From an uncultured Spirochaetales bacterium (lineage in GTDB: Bacteria > UBP6 > UBA1177): 6,104 bases of DNA. The DNA is taken from the NCBI GenBank assembly GCA_902780365.1, contig CACZFE010000142.1:1-6104 (forward strand). Reading direction: 5' to 3'. A program made the position numbers and the translations under genes. The stretch's first letter is position 1. Each line of letters opens with the position of its first letter. This document shows positions 1-5,559 of this stretch, in pieces. A model generated the notes under the pieces. That model did not search any database, was not told the DNA's origin, and saw only the letters and a list, made by a program, of their open reading frames with translations.

Positions 1-317
1 ACTTCTTCATCCACGAAAATTTTTACCTCGCTTTCGAAGTTTCGCATCAGCTCAAGGACATGAACGGTCTTACGACTTTGAGCAACGGCGAGACCAAGAG
101 TGCTCGCCCGCAGGTCACGAAATTCTCGCTCATTCCGATAGTTACTTACGGCGGAGGAAACTACGGCAGACCGCAGCTGCGTCTGGTCTATACTCTCGCA
201 GTCCAGAACGACGATGCGCGCTACTCTTACAACAAAGAAGATTACCGCGCGAAACACTCGATCCTTCACTATTTCGGCCTCAGCGCCGAATGGTGGTTCA
301 ATGTTGACCACAGATAA
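1..317 (+). CDS. lamB: Maltoporin (LamB-type) outer-membrane carbohydrate porin, C-terminal part
   Basis: The 3' end of a gene whose start lies before the window; the frame is open from base 3 and gives 104 residues before TAA. The family forms trimeric beta-barrels in the outer membrane for maltodextrin or other sugar uptake. The match is to the last strands of LamB: a K-F-S-L-I-P segment, then GRPQLRLVYTLAVQND, which parallels the (S)RPE(L/I)R(V/L)F.TY..W motif of E. coli LamB, and a final FGLSAEWW strand that parallels FGVQMETWW. Alternating polar and hydrophobic residues fit beta strands. Unlike E. coli LamB, which ends at the aromatic pair, this protein runs on for FNVDHR. It is separated from the next gene by 76 bp containing its own promoter candidate, so it is probably not part of the downstream operon. 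Family recognition is from memory of motifs; substrate is unknown. Confidence 0.8.
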   Translation, partial: FFIHENFYLAFEVSHQLKDMNGLTTLSNGETKSARPQVTKFSLIPIVTYGGGNYGRPQLRLVYTLAVQNDDARYSYNKEDYRAKHSILHYFGLSAEWWFNVDHR

Positions 318-327
318 ATCTAAAAAA

Positions 328-355
328 TTCAGAAAAATTTAATTATGATTATAAT
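328..355 (+). promoter_or_regulatory. Candidate sigma-70-type promoter for the lapA operon
   Basis: A perfect TATAAT -10 box lies at 350-355. A weak -35, TTCAGA (4 of 6 consensus positions), lies at 328-333 with a 16-bp spacer. Transcription would begin near 362, leaving a leader of about 30 bases before the ATG at 394. The region is very A+T rich, so a chance TATAAT is possible, but this is the only good candidate in the 76-bp gap and the downstream genes need a promoter. Confidence 0.5.
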
Positions 356-393
356 AACACGTTTTTTGTTTGTTTAACTTAAGAAGGTGAAAC

Positions 394-771
394 ATGAAAC
401 TGGTTAAAAAACTGCTTTTTATTTTGGTCATAGCTTTGATCGCGGTAATGATTTCATATTTTGCAAGGATGAACGACACGAACGTTACGCTCAATCTGAT
501 TTTTGTTTCGGTTAAGGATATCCAGCTCTGGCTGCTTTCGCTTTTCTGCTTCCTTGCCGGCGTTATTTTTTCGGTTCTGGCCGTTTTTCTCGACATTATT
601 TTCATGTCGGGCAAAGAAAGAAAGCTGCTCAAGGAGTTGAAAAAACTCAAATCGGAGCTTTCGGCTATACGCAATGAAAAACTGGACAATATCGACGAAT
701 CGGATTTGTCGGAAAACAGCGAAAATCTTCCTGTAAAAGATGAGTCTGTCGAAATTAACGGACAAAATTAG
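394..771 (+). CDS. lapA: LapA-like (DUF1049) inner-membrane protein
   Basis: A 125-residue membrane protein. Two hydrophobic segments are visible at about residues 7-24 and 44-70, followed by a charged, Leu/Lys/Glu-rich segment (about 74-96) likely to form a coiled coil on the cytoplasmic side, then an acidic tail. The loop after the first helix reads N-D-T-N-V-T-L-N, which parallels NDQQVTFN of E. coli LapA (YciS), the signature of the LapA domain. It is slightly longer than E. coli LapA (about 102 residues). In E. coli LapA is co-encoded with LapB and helps in control of lipopolysaccharide synthesis; the same order is seen here, with the lapB-like gene 9 bp downstream. The start has a good ribosome binding site, AAGGTG at 384-389. 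It is the first gene of a four-gene operon. Exact role in this organism is inferred from the family and the neighbour. Confidence 0.82.
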   Translation: MKLVKKLLFILVIALIAVMISYFARMNDTNVTLNLIFVSVKDIQLWLLSLFCFLAGVIFSVLAVFLDIIFMSGKERKLLKELKKLKSELSAIRNEKLDNIDESDLSENSENLPVKDESVEINGQN

Positions 772-783
772 GAGCTTGCTTTG
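771..783 (+). promoter_or_regulatory. Ribosome binding site that sets the TTG start of lapB
   Basis: GGAG at 771-774 begins on the last base of the lapA stop codon and sits six bases before TTG at 781. No in-frame ATG exists for the next 90 or so codons, so this TTG is the only start that keeps the N-terminal region and the first TPR-like helices. Confidence 0.75.
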
Positions 784-1749
784 TGGCTTTTTGACCGCTT
801 CAGAAAAAAAAGTAAAAAATATACTTCGACTTACAAATTTCCGCCTGAAGTTCAGGATTTTTTCGACGCTCTGCGCGACTGTCATCTGAATAACAGGGGG
901 GAATATTTCGCCGAATTGAAAAAACTTTCCGGCACTTATCCCGAAGAACCTGTTTTCTGGCTTTTTGCCGGAGATATTTTGCGTGACAAAAATCCTGAAA
1001 AAGCCCTTGAACTGCACCGGGATGTCCTTTTCAGGCCTGTTACGACCGGTGTTTTCCGCGCTATGGTCCTTGAGCATGTCGCCAGGGACTATATTGTTTT
1101 GAAGCAGAACAAAAAGGCTGTTTCGGTGCTGAAGGATGCCGTTAAATGCGCCGATTACGCACCTGCTGCGCTTCTGCTGTCCGAAGTTTATGAAGCGGAA
1201 GGCGATTTTGATGCCGCTTTGGAGGAAATCAAAAGATATGTTTCTCTTACCGATCCAAAAAACGAGCTCCTTCTCCAGCGTTTTCATGCGAGAACGGTAA
1301 ATTTCTTTTTCAGGTCAAGAGCGGAAAACAAAAACGGCGCTTTGAAATGGCTTTCAGCTTTCTCGAAAAAATGCCTTAAGAAAATCGTTGCGCTGGGTGA
1401 AAATCACGAAATTCTGGCGCGTTCGCTTCTTTTGAATTTTCCGGATAACGGCAGCGAGATAAATTACGGCGCCGACGGTGCCTACAAAGAGCTTTTCCAG
1501 ATGCTTTTCAATGACAATCTCAAGTATGACGATAAAACTTCAGGTGTCACGGCAGACACGCTCGCAGCGCATAAACTGACAGTCAGAAACTCTCTTTCGG
1601 GAGATTTCAGGATACTTGACGCCGCGATCCCGAACAGCTCGCTGTTTATATGCAGCGAATGCGGCGGAATGCTGACGGAACTTGTACCTGTATGTCCTCA
1701 TTGCCAGAAAATTACAGGCAGAAAATTTAAAATAAACCAGGAGGCTTAG
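781..1749 (+). CDS. lapB: LapB-like TPR protein with C-terminal rubredoxin-type zinc/iron knuckle
   Basis: A 322-residue TPR protein. Helical repeats are visible at about residues 57-90 (PVFWLFAGDILRDKNPEKAL), 96-125 and 128-157, and these parallel the E. coli LapB (YciM) stretch with LGNLFRSRGEVDRAIRIHQ and QLGRDY. The C-terminus carries C291-S-E-C294 and C305-P-H-C308; the C-x2-C-x10-C-x2-C spacing is identical to the E. coli LapB rubredoxin domain that packs on the TPRs. In E. coli LapB directs FtsH to degrade LpxC, the committed enzyme of lipid A synthesis. Two differences stand out. The protein is shorter than E. coli LapB (about 389), and it begins W-L-F-D-R-F-R-K-K-S-K-K with no N-terminal membrane helix; the E. 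coli protein needs that anchor. The adjacent two-helix LapA may hold it at the membrane. The stop codon abuts the next ATG. Homology is strong by motif and synteny; LpxC control is inferred. Confidence 0.82.
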   Translation: MWLFDRFRKKSKKYTSTYKFPPEVQDFFDALRDCHLNNRGEYFAELKKLSGTYPEEPVFWLFAGDILRDKNPEKALELHRDVLFRPVTTGVFRAMVLEHVARDYIVLKQNKKAVSVLKDAVKCADYAPAALLLSEVYEAEGDFDAALEEIKRYVSLTDPKNELLLQRFHARTVNFFFRSRAENKNGALKWLSAFSKKCLKKIVALGENHEILARSLLLNFPDNGSEINYGADGAYKELFQMLFNDNLKYDDKTSGVTADTLAAHKLTVRNSLSGDFRILDAAIPNSSLFICSECGGMLTELVPVCPHCQKITGRKFKINQEA

Positions 1750-1752
1750 ATG
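1739..1752 (+). promoter_or_regulatory. Strong Shine-Dalgarno inside the end of lapB
   Basis: AGGAGG at 1739-1744 lies five bases before ATG at 1750. It sits inside the last lapB codons, and the lapB TAG (1747-1749) touches the ATG, so translation of the two genes is probably coupled. Confidence 0.75.
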
Positions 1753-2886
1753 AAAAAACAGCTTTTTCTCGCCACATTGCTTTTTGTCCTTTCTTCATGC
1801 GGCGGGGATTCAAAGTCGGAAGGCGGAGAAATGAATATGACAAACTTTTTTGACAGATATCTGGAGACGCTCTGCAATGCATCTGCCAAATGCACATCAG
1901 GATTTGTAAATTCTGAAAACGTCTCTTTCTGTCCGAAAACGATACTTAACTCAGCAAAACCGTTTGATGCTTTTCATAAGGGTGAGGCTGTGATTTTCAA
2001 GCACAAATATGAAATGTTGAAAAATGCAGAGGAAATGGGCTGGGTTTCTCTGGATATGACTCAGGCTGAAACCTGTTTTTCCATTGTTGCACAGATGGAG
2101 CCGTGCAATCCGCTCGATGTCCAGCTTTTCGATATTCCGGAATGTGCGAAGGTCTTCAAAGGAACAAAACAGCTCAGGGATGAGTGCAATCAGGACGAAG
2201 AGTGCAAAAACGGCTGGTGCAACATGCGCGGCGAACTCTGCCCCGGGACTTGTGTAGACTACAAACAGCCCGACCAGAGCTGCAATTCATCGGTCGACAA
2301 GTGTGTCATCGGATATGAGTGCCGTTCTTCAGGCTGCTCGAAATCAAGCACCGGAGCCGTCAACGATCCGTGCGTGAACAACAGTGACTGCACGACTTTT
2401 CTTTTCTGCTATGTAAAAGAGGGAGATTCATTCGGAGTCTGTCTCAAGAGAAAAGGTGAGGGACTTGCATGCACCGATACGAACGAGTGTGTTGTGGGTT
2501 TAAGCTGTGTAGATAACCTCTGCACCCGTTCGAGAATAAGTGATACAGCCGGTTCACCGTGCGGAGTTCAGGAAGAAAAGGACGAAAACGGCAACGACAT
2601 AGTTCTTGAATGCAACCGTTTCTCAAAACTTGAATGCGGTCCTGCCAATGTATGCCAGAAAATGCCGACCGATTCGAATCTTCAGTGTTCTGAGTTCTGT
2701 GACTCCGACAGAGGGCTTTACTGTGATTCTTCGTCGCATACCTGCCAGTGGCCGAAAAGCGCCGGTGTTCCGTGTAGCAGCAATGAGCAGTGCGCTTCCA
2801 TGTACTGCGCCGTAGTTGCCGGAACAGAAGGCGAAGTAGTTCAGGTTTGTCAGGATCCTCAATGTCTGATAATATATGAAAATTAA
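1750..2886 (+). CDS. Cysteine-rich lipoprotein with repeated knot-like modules, function unknown
   Basis: A 378-residue lipoprotein I cannot assign to a named function. The signal peptide (residues 1-16) ends in the lipobox L-S-S-C17; position +2 is Gly, so there is no Asp retention signal of the Enterobacterial type and outer-membrane sorting is plausible. The remainder holds 36 further cysteines. Residues 30-140 form an N-terminal region with spaced cysteines (ETLCNASAKC, ETCF, EPC, PEC). From about residue 145 there are repeated units of the kind (G/D)xxC-x5-C-x5-C-xn-C, for example DECNQDEECKNGWC, LACTDTNECVVGLSC and VPCSSNEQCASMYC, resembling the Dickkopf-like or EGF-like cysteine patterns common in myxobacterial surface lipoproteins. 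An even cysteine number fits about 18 disulfides and an extracytoplasmic location. It begins directly at the lapB stop and overlaps the thioredoxin-fold gene downstream by 11 bp. Surface adhesion or structural roles are possible but not shown. Confidence 0.8.
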   Translation: MKKQLFLATLLFVLSSCGGDSKSEGGEMNMTNFFDRYLETLCNASAKCTSGFVNSENVSFCPKTILNSAKPFDAFHKGEAVIFKHKYEMLKNAEEMGWVSLDMTQAETCFSIVAQMEPCNPLDVQLFDIPECAKVFKGTKQLRDECNQDEECKNGWCNMRGELCPGTCVDYKQPDQSCNSSVDKCVIGYECRSSGCSKSSTGAVNDPCVNNSDCTTFLFCYVKEGDSFGVCLKRKGEGLACTDTNECVVGLSCVDNLCTRSRISDTAGSPCGVQEEKDENGNDIVLECNRFSKLECGPANVCQKMPTDSNLQCSEFCDSDRGLYCDSSSHTCQWPKSAGVPCSSNEQCASMYCAVVAGTEGEVVQVCQDPQCLIIYEN

Positions 2887-3418
2887 ATCTGTTTTAGCTA
2901 TATTTTCTGTAATTTCACTTCTTTTTTCCTGTGCTACAGCTGAAAAAGTGCAAAATCAGGAGCAGCCTGAAACTCAGGCGGAACCTGAGGTGAAGCCTCT
3001 TGAACTGAAAAAGAAAAAATCACTTGCCGAAGATATAATCGTCCGCGATATCTATTCTAAAGAGGAGTATCCGCTGAGCAGGATCGCGAATCACGGCATT
3101 GTTTTCATCGAGCTTTCTGCAAGCTGGTGCAAAGCTTGTCCCGAAATGAAGGCGACAACGACAAAGCTTCTGAGTTACTTTGAAGGAAAAGTCAGTTTCG
3201 TGCGGCTCTACCAGCCTGATGACATCCAGGAAGAAAGGGAATACCGCGATGTTATCCCGGAAATGGTGATAGTGTCTTCGCCAGAGGAAATTGCACTTGA
3301 AAAAACCGATGCAATGCCGAGAGTCGTTGTTCTGAGCGATTCGGCAAGCGAAGTTGCTGCCGATATTACCGGAGTTTATCCGATCCTTTATTATTACGGT
3401 CTTCTTTCGGACCTTTGA
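2876..3418 (+). CDS. Thioredoxin-fold lipoprotein with WCKAC active site
   Basis: A 180-residue lipoprotein. The signal peptide ends in the lipobox L-F-S-C19, followed by a flexible Glu/Gln/Pro/Lys-rich linker (about 20-48) and a thioredoxin fold. The active site W84-C-K-A-C88-P lies after a beta strand (IVFIELSAS), as in TlpA/thioredoxin proteins, and the matching cis-proline is probably P148 in DAMPRVVVL. It should act as a membrane-tethered periplasmic disulfide reductase, isomerase or oxidase. The start is nearly forced: an in-frame TAA lies at 2870-2872, and the next Met is residue 91. There is no clear Shine-Dalgarno upstream, and the ATG overlaps the end of the cysteine-rich lipoprotein gene by 11 bp, so expression probably depends on coupling to it. 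The partner gene's 36 cysteines suggest a client. Direction of the redox reaction cannot be read from sequence. Confidence 0.85.
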   Translation: MKIKSVLAIFSVISLLFSCATAEKVQNQEQPETQAEPEVKPLELKKKKSLAEDIIVRDIYSKEEYPLSRIANHGIVFIELSASWCKACPEMKATTTKLLSYFEGKVSFVRLYQPDDIQEEREYRDVIPEMVIVSSPEEIALEKTDAMPRVVVLSDSASEVAADITGVYPILYYYGLLSDL

Positions 3419-3421
3419 TCA
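3416..3421. other. Shared palindromic stop point of convergent genes (TGATCA)
   Basis: TGA at 3416-3418 ends the thioredoxin-fold lipoprotein on the + strand, and the next three bases, TCA at 3419-3421, are the TGA of era on the - strand. The six bases form one palindrome and leave no intergenic DNA. No strong hairpin plus T-run was seen on either side, so each transcript must end inside the opposing gene or rely on a factor such as Rho. Confidence 0.9.
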
Positions 3422-4351
3422 TCTGTCGAAATCTTTTTCAAAGCCGACTTTCTGAAGAAGTCTTTCCTTGTCGAACCACTTTTCTTCAACTCTGACGAAG
3501 AGTGAGAGTCCTACCTGACAGCCGTAGATTTCCTCTATCTCATGCCTTGCAGCTGAACCGATTTTGCCCAAAGTCGCCCCTTTTTTCCCGAGGACTATCC
3601 CTTTCTGGCTGTCTCTCGCGACATGGATCGTGGCATCGATCATCAGGATGTCTTTTGTTCTGTGGTCGTGCATCCTTTCGACTGTGACGACGACGGAGTA
3701 GGGGAGTTCCTGCGAAAGTTCGAGGAAAAGTTTTTCCCTGATTATTTCCGAAACGAGAAAGTTGTCTTCCTGATCGGTCTCCATATCTTCCGGGAAAAGC
3801 TGCGGGCCCGGCTTGCAGAACTGTTTCAAGCCTTCGAGAAGTTCTTCCGTTCCCTCTCCGGTTTTTGCCGAAACAGCGTATGCAGCAGCGAATTTGAAAT
3901 GCTTTTTGTAAACTGCGATCGTATCGTCGACACGCATCGGTTTGACGGCATCGGCTTTGTTCGCGACAAGGATCACGGGCGTTTTAACGGCAAGGTTTTT
4001 GAGAATGTGAGCTTCCTCGTCTCCGATCCCTTTTTCGGGGTGCTGTGTCGAAACATCGACGAAAAACAACGTGAAATCGGCATCCTGAGCGGCCGAAAAG
4101 CTGTATTTGTTCATCCAGTTGTTGAGAAGTTTGCCGAAATCGGTCGAGGTTATGCCCGGAGTGTCGGTGAAGACTATCTGCGTGTCTGGAGCGTTGTAGA
4201 TTCCGCGGATTTTGTTGCGCGTCGTCTGCGCTTTCGGGGTGACGATCGAGATCTTCGATTTTACCACAGTGTTCACGAATGTTGATTTCCCGGAGTTCGG
4301 AACGCCGATTATAGCGGCGAATCCTGAGTATTTAAGCTCGTTACCCAACAT
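3419..4351 (-). CDS. era: GTPase Era, 30S ribosome assembly factor
   Basis: A 310-residue protein with the complete Era layout. GTPase motifs are all present: G1 at residues 16-24 (GVPNSGKST), the switch I TTR at 43-45, G3 DTPG at 63-66, G4 NKAD at 131-134 and G5 SAK at 161-163. The linker YSVVVTVER (about 218-226) follows the typical REKLFLELSQELPYS segment. A C-terminal KH RNA-binding domain follows, with GKKG at 255-258 and the typical ending VRVEEKW...LLQKVGF. Era binds the 3' end of 16S rRNA and assists 30S maturation in the cytoplasm at the inner membrane. The P-loop has N-S-G-K-S where many Era proteins have N-V-G-K-S, a tolerated variant. It overlaps the upstream asparaginase gene by 11 bp and has its own AAGGA ribosome site (about 4360-4364), so the two are probably cotranscribed. 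Confidence 0.95.
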   Translation of the reverse strand: MLGNELKYSGFAAIIGVPNSGKSTFVNTVVKSKISIVTPKAQTTRNKIRGIYNAPDTQIVFTDTPGITSTDFGKLLNNWMNKYSFSAAQDADFTLFFVDVSTQHPEKGIGDEEAHILKNLAVKTPVILVANKADAVKPMRVDDTIAVYKKHFKFAAAYAVSAKTGEGTEELLEGLKQFCKPGPQLFPEDMETDQEDNFLVSEIIREKLFLELSQELPYSVVVTVERMHDHRTKDILMIDATIHVARDSQKGIVLGKKGATLGKIGSAARHEIEEIYGCQVGLSLFVRVEEKWFDKERLLQKVGFEKDFDR

Positions 4352-5360
4352 TTTCGTTTTCCTTTTCGCCGGCGCAGTTTTTCATCATGAAGTGTTTGAC
4401 TTCGTTGATGTCGGAGTATCTTCCCAAAGCGACCATCATCTTTACGAGAGTAGCTTCCCTTGTCATGTCGACTGCGCTGATAAGCCCGTAGAAAGCGGCT
4501 TTGGATGCAACTTCATAAAGTCTGAGGTTGACTTTCCCGATCGGTGACTGGCTGCAGACTGCAATCGGAACGCAGTTTTCGGCTGCATCTTTGAAGAGCT
4601 CCTCGAGGCCTGGGTTGTCGCTCGGAATGTTTCCGCTGCCGTAAGCCTCGATAACGATTCCTTTGACTTTTTTGTTTCTTACCATGACGGAGAATGTAGA
4701 GAAGTCGATCCCCGGGAAAAACGGAATGATTATGACATCCTGCACGAGTCTTGTGTCAATTTCAAACTGCTCTGCAGGTTTAGGCAGAAAGCGGTGTTTT
4801 TTGCTCTCCATGCCGATCCCGAGTTTTATCAGGGTGTTGTAGTTCGGGCTGTAGAACGCATCGAAATCCCATGCGTCCTTCTTTTTTGCGCGGTTTCCTC
4901 TGAAAACAGTGTGGTTGAAAAGAAGAACCACTTCATTGAGGTCGCTGTTTATTGCAACTTCCATTGCATCTACAAGATTCATGAATGCGTCGCTGCGTCT
5001 GTCGATGAGCGGAAGCTGGGCACCTGTCATGACAACCGGTTTGCCGAGATTCTTCAGCATGAAAGAGAGCGCCGAAGCGGTGTAAGCCATCGTGTCAGTG
5101 CCGTGGATCACGACAAAACCGTCGTATAGATCGTAATTTTTCGCGATATGTTCTGCGATCTGGACCCAGTGCGTGGGCCTGAAAAGCGAAGAATCAAGGT
5201 TGAAAAGCTGCTCCTGCGCGATTTCGGCGTCGAAAAGCGGCTTGATTTTATCCGAAATATAGTCGATTGCGTAATTCCCTGGTGTCAGAAATCCTTGTTT
5301 GTTCGATTCCATAACAAAAGTTCCGCCCGTGTGGATAATAAGTATTTTTTTCTGTGCCAT
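4341..5360 (-). CDS. ansA: Type I (cytoplasmic) L-asparaginase
   Basis: A 339-residue enzyme, almost the same length as E. coli AnsA (338). It hydrolyses L-asparagine to aspartate and ammonia. Catalytic parts are intact: T11-G-G-T14 near the N-terminus with T14 as the expected nucleophile, D56-S-S substrate loop, H86-G-T-D-T90 with the second Thr/Asp pair T88-D89, and K160 in the RGNRAKKK segment as the expected catalytic lysine. The blocks DGFVVIHGTDTMAYTASALS and NLGKPVVMTGAQ match AnsA almost word for word. There is no signal peptide, which fits the low-affinity cytoplasmic type I rather than the periplasmic AnsB. A short tail (residues about 325-339) follows the final domain. The ATG is preceded by a very strong ribosome site and the gene leads a two-gene operon with era. 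Glutaminase side activity is not predictable from this. Confidence 0.93.
   Translation of the reverse strand: MAQKKILIIHTGGTFVMESNKQGFLTPGNYAIDYISDKIKPLFDAEIAQEQLFNLDSSLFRPTHWVQIAEHIAKNYDLYDGFVVIHGTDTMAYTASALSFMLKNLGKPVVMTGAQLPLIDRRSDAFMNLVDAMEVAINSDLNEVVLLFNHTVFRGNRAKKKDAWDFDAFYSPNYNTLIKLGIGMESKKHRFLPKPAEQFEIDTRLVQDVIIIPFFPGIDFSTFSVMVRNKKVKGIVIEAYGSGNIPSDNPGLEELFKDAAENCVPIAVCSQSPIGKVNLRLYEVASKAAFYGLISAVDMTREATLVKMMVALGRYSDINEVKHFMMKNCAGEKENENVG
4360..4366 (-). promoter_or_regulatory. Ribosome binding site of era within the 3' end of ansA
   Basis: Read on the - strand, AAAAGGA lies eight bases before the era ATG (4351-4349). It is inside the last codons of the asparaginase gene, whose TAA (4343-4341) falls within the era coding region. 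Confidence 0.65.
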
Positions 5361-5373
5361 ATCCTCCTCCTTT
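5361..5373 (-). promoter_or_regulatory. Strong Shine-Dalgarno of ansA
   Basis: On the - strand AAAGGAGG (5373-5366) is followed by AGGAT and then the ATG at 5360-5358. The near-perfect anti-16S match fixes the start codon and suggests efficient translation. Confidence 0.85.
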
Positions 5374-5386
5374 GCTGAAAGGGGAA

Positions 5387-5412
5387 TTTATATGATATTT
5401 TTTTTATTGCAA
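5387..5412 (-). promoter_or_regulatory. Tentative ansA-era promoter
   Basis: On the - strand a TATAAA -10-like box (5392-5387) lies about 27 bp upstream of the ATG. The nearest -35-like hexamer is TTGCAA (5412-5407) with only a 14-bp spacer, shorter than optimal, across an A-tract of eight. Placement is reasonable for a leader of about 20 bases, but the match is weak and the area is A+T rich. Confidence 0.3.
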
Positions 5413-5444
5413 TAACTTTGAATCAAAAAACTTGCCGGAGCATC

Positions 5445-5457
5445 TGACAAATTGTCA
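5445..5457. promoter_or_regulatory. Perfect 13-bp dyad, candidate activator (UAS) site
   Basis: TGACAA-A-TTGTCA is a perfect inverted repeat with six-base arms around one base. Its centre is about 94 bp upstream of the predicted sigma-54 start site, in the zone where enhancer-binding activators usually bind. The protein that binds it is unknown; it could alternatively be an operator for ansA on the other strand. Confidence 0.45.
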
Positions 5458-5473
5458 AATTGCCGAATTGACA
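5450..5473 (+). repeat. Three tandem AATTG octamer repeats
   Basis: AATTG begins at 5450, 5458 and 5466, an exact 8-bp period; each is followed by a variable triplet (TCA, CCG, ACA). The first unit overlaps the 13-bp dyad and the third overlaps the next inverted repeat. The A+T-rich setting makes partial chance possible. Confidence 0.5.
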
Positions 5474-5481
5474 TTTCGGCA
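5461..5481. repeat. Inverted repeat with 7-bp arms
   Basis: TGCCGAA (5461-5467) and TTCGGCA (5475-5481) are perfect reverse complements around a seven-base centre TTGACAT. There is no T-run after either arm, so it does not look like a terminator. It is more likely a protein-binding site next to the 13-bp dyad in the enhancer zone of the gspC promoter. Confidence 0.45.
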
Positions 5482-5488
5482 TGTTTTG

Positions 5489-5501
5489 TAAGTGGTTGAT
5501 A
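5489..5501 (-). promoter_or_regulatory. Candidate IHF binding site
   Basis: The - strand reads TATCAACCACTTA, an exact match to the IHF consensus WATCAANNNNTTR. At equal base frequencies this pattern is expected about once per 65,000 positions per strand. It lies between the dyads (5445-5481) and the sigma-54 element (5519-5533), centred near -50, where IHF bends DNA to bring an activator to sigma-54 polymerase. Confidence 0.5.
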
Positions 5502-5513
5502 ATACTTGATAAT
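5496..5513 (+). repeat. Direct repeat TTGATAAT, two copies at 10-bp spacing
   Basis: TTGATAAT occurs at 5496-5503 and 5506-5513, one helical turn apart. The first copy overlaps the IHF match. Each copy also resembles a GATAAT -10 box, but no convincing -35 lies 16-18 bp before either, so a sigma-70 promoter here is only a weak possibility. Confidence 0.4.
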
Positions 5514-5518
5514 TTTTT

Positions 5519-5534
5519 TGGCACTTGAGTTGCT
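5519..5534 (+). promoter_or_regulatory. Sigma-54 (RpoN) -24/-12 promoter of gspC
   Basis: TGGCAC (5519-5524), five bases, then TTGC-T (5530-5534) match the sigma-54 consensus TGGCAC-N5-TTGCW at every fixed position, with the required 10 bp between the GG and GC pairs. A T-run precedes it. The predicted start of transcription is near 5545, leaving a leader of about 25 bases that contains the ribosome site. The rarity of the motif and its correct orientation and distance to a gene support it. Expression would need an AAA+ enhancer-binding activator that is not encoded in this window. Confidence 0.75.
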
Positions 5535-5559
5535 TAAATATTGGGTTTTTGTTTTTTGC

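Noticed and set aside
454..1287. A 277-codon open frame on the - strand opposite lapA and lapB
   Set aside because: It lies fully across two genes with clear family matches, its translation is low-complexity in Phe, Lys and Arg as expected for the complement of these genes, and no domain is recognisable.
3413..3462. Weak inverted repeats near the convergent stops (CTTTGA/TCAAAG and GACTT/AAGTC)
   Set aside because: Arms of five or six A+T-rich bases with a long loop or no T-run are too weak to call terminators.
3623..4285. A 220-codon + strand open frame opposite era
   Set aside because: It is antisense to a confidently identified Era gene, has no ribosome site of note and no recognisable motif.
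4212..5129. Two 111-codon + strand frames (4212-4547 and 4794-5129) opposite era and ansA
   Set aside because: Both are shadows of genes with intact catalytic motifs on the other strand.
5461..5481. Inverted repeat considered as a Rho-independent terminator
   Set aside because: There is no run of T after either arm, and no gene ends nearby on either strand; the setting is a divergent promoter region.
5468..5503. TTGACA (5468-5473) with GATAAT (5498-5503) as a sigma-70 promoter
   Set aside because: The spacer is 24 bp, far from the 16-18 bp needed.
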